Below the pieces are notes generated by a model, which made no database searches, was not told the DNA's origin, and was given only the letters and a program-made list of their open reading frames with translations. Made by a program: the position numbers and the translations under genes. This document shows, one piece after another, positions 1-6,213 of a stretch of 9,834 nt of DNA (within the stretch, counting starts at the first letter, position 1; every line of letters starts with the position of its first letter). The DNA is from an uncultured Clostridia bacterium (GTDB lineage: Bacteria; Bacillota; Clostridia; Acetivibrionales; CALMWN01): assembly GCA_937873555.1 (NCBI GenBank), contig CALMWN010000412.1, forward strand, positions 1 to 9,834, in the 5' to 3' direction.

Positions 1-51
1 ATCCGGATGCTTACGGTAGAATGTAGATTTTTCAAAGAGTAGCGGGCAGGT

Positions 52-1455
52 ATGAGGGATAAAGTTTTAGATTTCATCAAAAAAAATAATCTCATAGAAA
101 ATGGCGACAGTGTATTGGTCGGTATTTCCGGCGGACCTGATTCGGTCTGTCTTCTTCATGTGCTGAATTCCATGATGCATGAATTGAATATAAGCATCCA
201 GGCCGTTCACATAAATCATATGCTCCGGGGAGAGGAATCAGACTGTGATGAAGCATATGTTGCCGGATTATGTGATTCTCTGAGCATACCTTTACAAATA
301 TTTTCAATTGATATTGAGGGTGCTGCTGCGACTGAGGGAATATCGGTGGAGGAAGCGGGCAGGAATGCCAGATACAGGGCGTTTGAAGCTGTAGCGGATA
401 AAATTGGCGCCGGAAGGATAGCTGTTGCACATAATATGAACGACCAGGCAGAAACGGTATTGATGAATATTTTGCGCGGTACAGGACTGGATGGTTTGAA
501 AGGGATGGCTTCAAAAAGGGGAAGGATTATAAGGCCGCTATTAGGTATTGAAAGGGGAGCTATAGAAGAATATTGCCGGCTTAATCAGCTTAACCCGAGG
601 ACCGACAGTTCAAATAAAAGCAGCATCTATACCAGGAATAGAGTCCGCCTTGAACTCATACCATTCATAAACAAGCAATTTGAGGCAGATATCGTTTCCC
701 ATATTTACAATATGACAGTTTTAGTATCGGATGACATTGATTTTATTGAAAACTTCAGCAGAGAAATATATAATAATTGCATTGTTAAAAGACAAACAAA
801 TGGGGTGTTTTTGGATGTGCAGAAGCTTGCCTCACTCCACCCGGCCATCAGAAAAAGAGTTGTCCGCAGGGCTTTGAAGGAAATAAAAACCGACTTGAAG
901 GGTGTGGAGGATGTTCATGTAGAGAGTATTGTCAGGCTGATCCTGAAAGGCAGGACGGGTTCGGAAGTACACCTGCCCTGCCGGCTGCGTGCTTCCAAAA
1001 TATATGATAATGTTAAGATTTTTATAGATGAAGCGGGTGGTAAACCGGTGCCATATGAAGTGAGGGTTGAAATACCCGGGATGACTCCGGTTGACGCCAT
1101 CAACACCGTGATGGAATCCGAAGTTATTAGTGGACAGCAGAGTGTCAGGAATTATATGACTGTTGATAACACCTCGCTGGAACAATTTTTTGATTATGAA
1201 AAGCTTTCCATGGGAATTAATATAAGAAACCGGAGAAACGGGGATCAATTCAAGCCATACAAATCAAATGGTACTAAAAAATTGAAGGAGTACTTCATTG
1301 ACAATAAATTCCCCAGAGATACGAGAGATACAACACCGCTTATTGCGCTTGAAAGTGAAATTGTTTGGATCATAGGGCATAAAATAAGTGATAAATTTAA
1401 AGTAACTGAAAATACTAAATATGTATTAAGACTGAGTTATATAAACAGGGGGTAA
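52..1455 (+). CDS. tilS: tRNA(Ile)-lysidine synthetase TilS
   Basis: Cytosolic N-type ATP pyrophosphatase. It joins lysine to the wobble cytidine (C34) of the CAU-anticodon isoleucine tRNA, so that the tRNA reads AUA and is charged with Ile rather than Met; it is normally essential. The 467 residues fit the long, multi-domain form. Visible motifs are the PP-loop SGGPDS at residues 26-31, HINHMLRGEES at 53-63, EEAGRNARYRAF at 101-112, HNMNDQAETVL at 127-137 and the RTDSSN/YTRNRVR stretch at 183-199. The C-terminal TilS_C domain is recognisable around residues 391-431 (IRNRRNGDQF, then a Lys-rich segment). The ATG is preceded by only a weak purine site (GGGCAGG at 43-49), but no earlier in-frame start is visible in the window and the N-terminus aligns with the family. 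hpt follows after 4 nt, so the two are very likely one transcript. The function call is secure. Confidence 0.97.
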   Translation: MRDKVLDFIKKNNLIENGDSVLVGISGGPDSVCLLHVLNSMMHELNISIQAVHINHMLRGEESDCDEAYVAGLCDSLSIPLQIFSIDIEGAAATEGISVEEAGRNARYRAFEAVADKIGAGRIAVAHNMNDQAETVLMNILRGTGLDGLKGMASKRGRIIRPLLGIERGAIEEYCRLNQLNPRTDSSNKSSIYTRNRVRLELIPFINKQFEADIVSHIYNMTVLVSDDIDFIENFSREIYNNCIVKRQTNGVFLDVQKLASLHPAIRKRVVRRALKEIKTDLKGVEDVHVESIVRLILKGRTGSEVHLPCRLRASKIYDNVKIFIDEAGGKPVPYEVRVEIPGMTPVDAINTVMESEVISGQQSVRNYMTVDNTSLEQFFDYEKLSMGINIRNRRNGDQFKPYKSNGTKKLKEYFIDNKFPRDTRDTTPLIALESEIVWIIGHKISDKFKVTENTKYVLRLSYINRG

Positions 1456-1459
1456 TTCC

Positions 1460-2002
1460 ATGCAAAAGGATATTGAAGAGGTACTGATAAGCAGAGAGGT
1501 CTTGAGGGAGAAAATAAAAGAGCTGGGCAAAAAGATATCTGAAGACTATAAAGGTAAGGAACTGGTACTGGTAGGTGTATTGAAAGGCGGTTTTGTCTTT
1601 CTGGCAGATCTTATGAGAGAAATTACAATTCCGGTTGACATGGATTTAATATCTGTATCAAGTTATGGCGCTGCTACAAAGTCATCAGGCGTTGTGAGAA
1701 TAATCAAGGATATTGACATAAATGTCACGAACAAGCACGTTCTTATTGTTGAAGATCTTGTTGATACAGGCCTTACATTGAAACATCTAAAAGAGCTGTT
1801 CAACACCAGGGGCCCGTTGAGTGTGAAGATTTGTACCGCACTTGACAAGCCTTCGAGAAGAAAAGTCGAAATAGAAGTTGAGTACGATGGAATAATCATA
1901 CCGGACAAGTTCGTAATAGGATACGGACTTGATTATGCGGGGAAATACCGGAACTTGCCCGACGTGTGTACTTTAAAGGAAAGTTTATACAATAAGAATT
2001 AA
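1460..2002 (+). CDS. hpt: Hypoxanthine(-guanine) phosphoribosyltransferase
   Basis: Purine salvage enzyme of the cytosol: hypoxanthine or guanine plus PRPP gives IMP or GMP plus pyrophosphate. The 180-residue length is typical of the bacterial family. Visible features are the LKGG pyrophosphate-binding loop at residues 41-44, the SSYG flexible-loop segment at 67-70, the PRPP-binding signature VLIVEDLVDTGLT at 94-106, and the nucleobase-binding C-terminal stretch with FVIGYGLDYAGKYRNLP at 151-167. The ribosome site (AGGGGG, 1447-1452) lies inside the last tilS codons, and the ATG is 4 nt past the tilS stop, which suggests translational coupling. The tilS-hpt-ftsH order is conserved in Firmicutes. 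Published work in B. subtilis describes a TilS-HprT complex that activates ftsH; whether that holds here is inference. Substrate preference between hypoxanthine and guanine cannot be fixed from sequence alone. Confidence 0.96.
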   Translation: MQKDIEEVLISREVLREKIKELGKKISEDYKGKELVLVGVLKGGFVFLADLMREITIPVDMDLISVSSYGAATKSSGVVRIIKDIDINVTNKHVLIVEDLVDTGLTLKHLKELFNTRGPLSVKICTALDKPSRRKVEIEVEYDGIIIPDKFVIGYGLDYAGKYRNLPDVCTLKESLYNKN

Positions 2003-2004
2003 AC

Positions 2005-2038
2005 GGGTATTCCGCACCATCCGGAAGGGAACCTTTTT
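2005..2038 (+). terminator. Weak candidate terminator after hpt
   Basis: Just past the hpt stop, TTCCG (2010-2014) can pair with CGGAA (2022-2026), and GGT (2006-2008) with ACC (2031-2033). Five T residues follow (2034-2038). The stem is short and interrupted, and an alternative pairing of GGT[A]TTCC with GGGAACC is equally possible. If it works at all it would be leaky, leaving some read-through into ftsH. Confidence 0.35.
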
Positions 2039-2050
2039 CAAACTGTTTTA

Positions 2051-2079
2051 TTGTGTTTTAATAACTAATATGCTAATAT
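2051..2079 (+). promoter_or_regulatory. Possible sigma-A promoter for ftsH
   Basis: In the AT-rich gap before ftsH, TTGTGT (2051-2056) and TAATAT (2074-2079) are 17 bp apart, and TGC at 2071-2073 supplies an extended -10 element. An overlapping TATAAT lies at 2077-2082. The -35 match is poor (3 of 6), so the extended -10 would carry most of the recognition. Initiation near 2086 would give a leader of about 100 nt. That leader holds a small hairpin (AGATTCAG 2129-2136 with CTGAAATCT 2146-2154, one bulged A). Confidence 0.35.
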
Positions 2080-2187
2080 AATATATTGTACAATCAATTA
2101 ACAGAATTTTCTTGTATTTTTTGTATATAGATTCAGCGTGTTATTCTGAAATCTGCATTGTGACTTCGTTGTAAGGAGGGAAGCTGT

Positions 2188-3999
2188 TTGAAATATTTTA
2201 AAGGGATAAGCTTTTATATAGTCTTGTTTGTTATAATACTCGCTATCTTAGCTATATATGGCAACTATGATAATCCCGCTGAAAAGGATTATTCAGAATT
2301 ATTAAAGGAAATACAGGCTAAAAATGTTGACAGAATCGTATTGGAGGGTAACAAGGCTGCTGTAGATCTGAAAGCGAAGCCCGATGCCAGGAGTGGCAAA
2401 TATACCGTATATATCCCTGATATTACTTCATTCATGTCTGAAATAAATGCTCCCATGAAAAATGGAGAGTTAACCTTTAAGAATCAACTGCCGCCGACCC
2501 CCCCGTGGTGGGTTGCCATATTACCGACAGTAGGCCTGATAGTGATATTCATATTGTTCTGGGTATTTTTCCTTCAACAGTCCCAAGGGGGTGGAGGAAA
2601 CAGGGTCATGTCGTTTGGCAAAAGCCGGGCGAAAATGAGTACCGACGACAAGAAAAAGGTTACCTTTGAGGATGTTGCCGGCGCGGATGAAGAGAAGGAA
2701 GAGCTTAAGGAGATAGTTGAGTTTTTAAAATCTCCTAAGAAGTTCGTGGAGCTTGGAGCCAGGATACCAAAGGGTGTTCTGCTTGTAGGACCCCCGGGTA
2801 CCGGAAAAACTCTGCTTGCCAAAGCAGTATCGGGAGAAGCAGGTGTTCCGTTCTTCAGCATAAGCGGTTCGGACTTTGTCGAGATGTTTGTAGGTGTCGG
2901 TGCATCCCGTGTCAGAGACCTGTTTGACCAGGCAAAGAAGAATGCACCCTGTATTGTATTTATAGATGAAATTGACGCTGTAGGAAGGCACAGAGGTGCC
3001 GGACTCGGAGGCGGCCATGATGAAAGAGAACAGACATTGAACCAGCTGCTCGTTGAAATGGATGGCTTCGGTATCAATGAAGGTGTTATTATCCTCGCTG
3101 CGACAAACAGGCCGGACATACTGGACCCTGCATTATTGAGGCCCGGAAGATTCGACAGGCGTGTTGTGGTGGGTCTTCCGGACATAAAGGGAAGAGAACA
3201 GATACTGAAGGTTCATGCAAGGGGCAAGCCTCTGAACGACAGTGTCAAACTTGATGACCTGGCAAAGATAACACCCGGTTTTACAGGCGCTGACCTGGAA
3301 AACCTTTTGAATGAAGCAGCGCTCTTATCTGCAAGAAACAACAAAAAGCAGATAGGGATGGAAGAAATAAAGGAAGCTACTTTCAAGGTGGTAATGGGTC
3401 CTGAAAAGAAAAGCAGAGTTATGAGCGACAAGGACAAAAAGCTGACTGCCTATCATGAAGCAGGCCATGCAATAGCTGCCAGGATAGTGTCCACTACCGA
3501 CAAGGTAGACCGGGTGTCCATAATACCGGCTGGAATGGCAGGAGGGTATACATCCTTCAGGCCTGAGGAAGACAAGACTTACAGGACCAGGTCCCAACTT
3601 GTCGAGACCATTGTAATTGCGCTTGGAGGCAAGGCTGCCGAAGATGTCGTGCTTGGTGAAATCAGTACGGGGGCGTACAGTGATTTGAAGCATGCAAACG
3701 GTATTGCAAGGAATATGGTTACCAAGTACGGTATGAGTGAAAAGCTTGGAAATATGATATTCGGAAATGAAAGCGATGAGGTATTCCTGGGTCGTGATTT
3801 TGCCCAGGCAAGGAATTACAGCGAAGAAATAGCAGCAGAGATAGACAGGGAAGTAAAAGGCATTATTGACTCCTCATACGTAAAAGCAACTGAACTTTTA
3901 AAGGGGAATATCGATAAACTCCATAGAGTTGCACAAGCCCTTCTTGAGAAAGAAAAACTTGAGGGTGCAGAGTTCGAAGAAATTTTTGCAGGTGCGTGA
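2188..3999 (+). CDS. ftsH: ATP-dependent zinc metalloprotease FtsH
   Basis: Membrane-anchored hexameric AAA+ protease that extracts and degrades damaged membrane proteins and selected regulators; in Firmicutes it affects sporulation, stress response and division. The 603 residues match the family length. Order of parts: membrane segment about 6-24, short extracytoplasmic domain about 27-105, second membrane segment about 108-130, a Gly-rich linker (133-138), then the AAA+ domain. The AAA+ domain shows Walker A GPPGTGKT (201-208), pore-loop FVG (234-236), Walker B IVFIDEID (256-263) and the second region of homology with two arginine fingers (NRPDILDPALLRPGRFDR, 307-324). The peptidase M41 domain has zinc site HEAGH (423-427) and probable third ligand D499. 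The start is TTG at 2188, chosen because AAGGAGGG (2173-2180) lies 7 nt upstream and the first membrane segment begins at once. It is preceded by 185 nt that may carry its own promoter and is followed by a strong terminator. Confidence 0.98.
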   Translation: MKYFKGISFYIVLFVIILAILAIYGNYDNPAEKDYSELLKEIQAKNVDRIVLEGNKAAVDLKAKPDARSGKYTVYIPDITSFMSEINAPMKNGELTFKNQLPPTPPWWVAILPTVGLIVIFILFWVFFLQQSQGGGGNRVMSFGKSRAKMSTDDKKKVTFEDVAGADEEKEELKEIVEFLKSPKKFVELGARIPKGVLLVGPPGTGKTLLAKAVSGEAGVPFFSISGSDFVEMFVGVGASRVRDLFDQAKKNAPCIVFIDEIDAVGRHRGAGLGGGHDEREQTLNQLLVEMDGFGINEGVIILAATNRPDILDPALLRPGRFDRRVVVGLPDIKGREQILKVHARGKPLNDSVKLDDLAKITPGFTGADLENLLNEAALLSARNNKKQIGMEEIKEATFKVVMGPEKKSRVMSDKDKKLTAYHEAGHAIAARIVSTTDKVDRVSIIPAGMAGGYTSFRPEEDKTYRTRSQLVETIVIALGGKAAEDVVLGEISTGAYSDLKHANGIARNMVTKYGMSEKLGNMIFGNESDEVFLGRDFAQARNYSEEIAAEIDREVKGIIDSSYVKATELLKGNIDKLHRVAQALLEKEKLEGAEFEEIFAGA

Positions 4000-4002
4000 T
4001 AT

Positions 4003-4043
4003 AAATGCAAGGAGGACAGGCAGCCCTGTCCTCCTTGCATTTT
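4003..4043 (+). terminator. Intrinsic terminator of ftsH
   Basis: A perfect 18-bp inverted repeat starts 4 nt after the ftsH stop: arms 4003-4020 and 4025-4042, loop CAGC (4021-4024). Its flanks are A-rich on the left and TTTT (4040-4043) on the right. The T tract is short, but the stem is long and G+C-rich near the loop. The upstream arm contains GGACAGGC at 4014-4021, shared with two other terminators here, and incidentally an AAGGAGG ribosome-site-like string that the hairpin would hide. Confidence 0.85.
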
Positions 4044-4140
4044 ACCGGAAATCCCGGGTGAAGTCTTAAATAAAATTTGCTCGACATCGAGTCTCGCAAA
4101 CTTTTGTCTTCACATGTTGCAGACCAAATAATATTTTCCG

Positions 4141-4169
4141 TTGACTAAACATCCTTCATGTGGTATATT
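4141..4169 (+). promoter_or_regulatory. Sigma-A promoter of the metK leader
   Basis: TTGACT (4141-4146) and TATATT (4164-4169) are separated by 17 bp, with TGG (4161-4163) giving an extended -10. This is the best promoter match in the window. Initiation would fall near 4176, about 20 nt before the first strand of the riboswitch P1 helix, giving a leader of roughly 225 nt. It is well placed downstream of the ftsH terminator, so metK transcription should depend on it. Confidence 0.75.
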
Positions 4170-4196
4170 AATTTTGAAAAAATAATAATTGCTTTG

Positions 4197-4319
4197 CCTT
4201 ATCAAGAGAGGTGGAGGGACTGAGCCCGATGAAACCCGGCAACCGGCTTTATTGCTATATAGTGGCAGTGAATGTATCGGTGCCAATTCCTGCAAGGTTT
4301 GTTACCTTGAGAGATGAGG
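4197..4319 (+). promoter_or_regulatory. SAM-I (S-box) riboswitch aptamer
   Basis: Direct match to the S-box core: TATCAAGAGAGGTGGAGGGAC, the GATGAAACCCGGCAACC segment, GGTGCCAATTCCTGC, and a closing GAGATGAGG. P1 pairs CCTTATC (4197-4203) with GATGAGG (4313-4319, one G-U). P2 has GGG (4216-4218) facing CCC (4225-4227). P3 pairs ACCG (4242-4245) with CGGT (4278-4281) and extends through TTTATTGC (4248-4255) with GCAGTGAA (4265-4272). P4 pairs CAAGGT (4293-4298) with ACCTTG (4304-4309). Binding of S-adenosylmethionine stabilises P1 and so frees the terminator; without SAM the 3' strand of P1 (4314-4321) can pair with 4334-4341 as antiterminator. The P2 loop reads ACTGAG, one A longer than the commonest ACTGG form as I recall it. 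Genetic OFF switch for metK. Confidence 0.96.
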
Positions 4320-4332
4320 AGTGACTTATGGG

Positions 4333-4355
4333 CCTCTTCATGAAGAGGTTTTTTT
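4333..4355 (+). terminator. Riboswitch expression-platform terminator
   Basis: CCTCTTCATGAAGAGG (4333-4348) is a perfect palindrome that forms a hairpin of at least 6 bp, followed at once by seven T residues (4349-4355). Its upstream arm (4334-4341, CTCTTCAT) can instead pair with ATGAGGAG (4314-4321), the 3' strand of riboswitch P1, over 8 bp with one G-U. The two structures exclude each other, as expected for a SAM-controlled transcription attenuator before metK. Confidence 0.93.
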
Positions 4356-4401
4356 ATTTGCATGAATAATTAAAGCTATTTATTCAAAGGAGGATTTTAA
4401 A

Positions 4402-5595
4402 ATGGCAAGAAAACTTTTTACATCAGAGTCTGTTACTGAGGGGCATCCGGATAAAATATGCGACCAGATATCCGATGCTGTTCTGGACGCTATCTACGCG
4501 AATGACCCTATGGCAAGAGTTGCGTGTGAAACATCTGTGACCACCGGCCTTGTTCTGGTTATGGGAGAAATAACAACAAACTGTTATGTAGATATTCCAA
4601 AGGTTGTCAGAAATACTATCCGTGAAATAGGTTACGACAGGGCAAAATACGGTTTCGACTGTGATACCTGTTCAGTTATAACATCTATAGACGAGCAGTC
4701 GCCTGACATCGCAATGGGAGTTGATAAGGCTCTTGAAGCTAAAACAGGTGAAATGACTGATGCGCAGATAGAAGCAATTGGTGCCGGTGACCAGGGAATG
4801 ATGTTTGGTTTCGCCTGTGATGAAACTCCTGAATTGATGCCTATGCCTATATCATTGGCTCATAAGCTGGTAAAAGAGCTTACCAATGTGAGGAAAAGCG
4901 GAAAACTGGAATATTTAAGGCCTGACGGAAAATCGCAGGTGACTGTTGAATATGAGGATGACAAGCCTGTAAGGATAGATGCAGTTGTCATATCAACCCA
5001 GCACAGCCCGGATGTAGACCATGATACAATCGAGAAGGACATCATAGAATATGTAATAAAGCCGGTAATACCTGCAAATCTTTTGGATAAGAACACAAAA
5101 TACTATATAAATCCGACAGGCAGGTTCGTTGTCGGAGGACCACAGGGAGACTCGGGACTGACAGGCAGAAAGATTATTGTTGATACATATGGCGGTTATG
5201 CAAGACATGGTGGTGGAGCATTCTCCGGTAAAGATCCGACCAAGGTTGACCGTTCCGCCGCTTATGCAGCACGTCATGTAGCGAAAAATATTGTTGCAGC
5301 AGGGTTGGCCAAAAAGTGCGAAGTCCAGCTGGCATATGCTATAGGTGTGGCAAGGCCGGTTTCCATACTCGTTGATACATTCGGAACCGGAAAAATTTCT
5401 GAAGAAAAGATTGTAAAGCTTGTTCAGAAGCATTTTGATTTAAGGCCGGCCGGTATAATAAAATCCTTGAACTTAAGAAGGCCTATATACAAGCAGACTG
5501 CTGCATATGGACATTTTGGAAGAAATGACCTGGATGTTACCTGGGAAAAGACTGACAAAGCAGAAATATTAAAGAGGGATGCAGAAACCATATAA
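4402..5595 (+). CDS. metK: S-adenosylmethionine synthetase MetK
   Basis: Cytosolic enzyme that makes S-adenosylmethionine from methionine and ATP, releasing phosphate and pyrophosphate; it is the source of methyl groups for the cell. The 397 residues are the standard length. Visible are the N-terminal TSESVTEGHPDKICDQISDA (with catalytic His15 and Asp17), the signature GAGDQG at 127-132, and the P-loop-like GGGAFSGKD at 270-278 followed by KVDRSAAY. The tail DVTWEKTDKAEILK is also typical. ATG at 4402 follows AAAGGAGG (4386-4393) by 8 nt. The gene stands alone between its own riboswitch-controlled promoter and its own terminator, and its expression should fall when SAM is abundant, which is direct product feedback. 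No unusual residues were noticed. Confidence 0.98.
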   Translation: MARKLFTSESVTEGHPDKICDQISDAVLDAIYANDPMARVACETSVTTGLVLVMGEITTNCYVDIPKVVRNTIREIGYDRAKYGFDCDTCSVITSIDEQSPDIAMGVDKALEAKTGEMTDAQIEAIGAGDQGMMFGFACDETPELMPMPISLAHKLVKELTNVRKSGKLEYLRPDGKSQVTVEYEDDKPVRIDAVVISTQHSPDVDHDTIEKDIIEYVIKPVIPANLLDKNTKYYINPTGRFVVGGPQGDSGLTGRKIIVDTYGGYARHGGGAFSGKDPTKVDRSAAYAARHVAKNIVAAGLAKKCEVQLAYAIGVARPVSILVDTFGTGKISEEKIVKLVQKHFDLRPAGIIKSLNLRRPIYKQTAAYGHFGRNDLDVTWEKTDKAEILKRDAETI

Positions 5596-5603
5596 CTGTA
5601 TAT

Positions 5604-5635
5604 AAAAAATGGACAGGCTTGCCTGTCCATTTTTT
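5604..5635 (+). terminator. Intrinsic terminator of metK
   Basis: Perfect inverted repeat 8 nt after the metK stop: A6-T-GGACAGG (5604-5617) pairs with CCTGTCC-A-T6 (5622-5635) over 14 bp, loop CTTG whose ends can also pair. The A run upstream and T run downstream make it work on either strand. The upstream arm carries ATGGACAGGC (5609-5618), identical to ten bases in the terminator after yvyF. Confidence 0.93.
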
Positions 5636-5662
5636 GTACCCTATTTATCTTTGCTTTATAAT
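5634..5662 (+). promoter_or_regulatory. Promoter candidate for the 5750 gene
   Basis: TTGTAC (5634-5639), whose first bases are the last T residues of the metK terminator, is followed after exactly 17 bp by a perfect TATAAT (5657-5662). The -35 half matches only 3 of 6. Initiation near 5669 would give an 80-nt leader to the ATG at 5750. Since the metK terminator is strong, the downstream gene needs a promoter about here. Confidence 0.5.
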
Positions 5663-5749
5663 AAATCCGGTATTATATGATTTGGAATTAATATTACATG
5701 TATCAGAGTGGAAAACAGCAACATAGTATGGAGTGGGAGGCTGATACAT

Positions 5750-6124
5750 ATGCAGGAAAATCTGGCTTATATCATTACATATATTCTTGCGGGCTTTGGT
5801 GCTTTGACACTGGTACATATGATAATCGACACAATAAATTTCAAAATGGCAAATGACAGCTCTTCCATAAGACTGGCTCTTATAGTAAAAAACAAGCAGG
5901 ATGAAATAGAAGGGGTTATAAGAAATATTTTCCGTTCTGGCATTTTAAACAGATCAGGGATCGGAGGAAGTTTGATCGTCCTGGACCTGGGTTCCCAGGA
6001 TGAAACTGTTGCTTTACTTGAAAAGCTTAAGAGGGATTACGAATATATTGAAGTAATTGAAGATAGTGAAAAAGAAAGGATTTTTGACACCCTCAAAGCA
6101 AAGGAGCTGGAGAATACACCTTAA
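5750..6124 (+). CDS. Small membrane protein, half glycosyltransferase-2-like
   Basis: Not a gene I recognise. The 124-residue product has one clear hydrophobic segment at about residues 5-27, then a soluble part. Residues 41-104 read like the first half of a family 2 glycosyltransferase fold. There is a strand LALIV (42-46), a helix starting at DEIEGVIRNI (51-60), a second strand running into LIVLDLGSQDET (75-86), another helix and a third strand IEVIED (100-105). DLGSQDET resembles the DDGSTDET nucleotide-binding motif of that family, but its second Asp is Leu. The rest of a glycosyltransferase (DXD, acceptor half) is absent and the frame ends cleanly at TAA, so enzyme activity is doubtful. 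I chose ATG at 5750 because GGGAGG (5735-5740) sits 9 nt before it; an in-frame GTG at 5708 would add 14 residues but has no ribosome site. The gene appears monocistronic or leads into recD2, 89 nt downstream. Confidence 0.75.
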   Translation: MQENLAYIITYILAGFGALTLVHMIIDTINFKMANDSSSIRLALIVKNKQDEIEGVIRNIFRSGILNRSGIGGSLIVLDLGSQDETVALLEKLKRDYEYIEVIEDSEKERIFDTLKAKELENTP

Positions 6125-6213
6125 ATTTAAGCATAATTCTTTTCTCACCCCTTAAATTAAGATATACTTATTCTAGTAATATTCTTTTATTTTACAATGG
6201 ACAAGGTGATGCA

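Noticed and set aside
1..51. Possible 3' end of an upstream gene (spoIIE lies in the region upstream of tilS in Bacillus).
   Set aside because: The + strand frames stop at 42, 24 and 18; the few codons present do not match any C-terminus I can identify, so no partial gene can be supported.
2574..3185. Long open frame on the minus strand inside ftsH.
   Set aside because: It mirrors the strongly conserved AAA+ coding region, has Ser/Pro/Leu-rich shadow composition and no ribosome site; ftsH explains the sequence.
4009..4015. AAGGAGG ribosome-site-like sequence after ftsH.
   Set aside because: It is part of the terminator stem arm and no open frame starts at the right distance.
4110..4295. Minus-strand open frame across the metK leader.
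   Set aside because: The region is fully explained by the metK promoter and the SAM-I aptamer; the frame lacks a ribosome site and protein-like composition.
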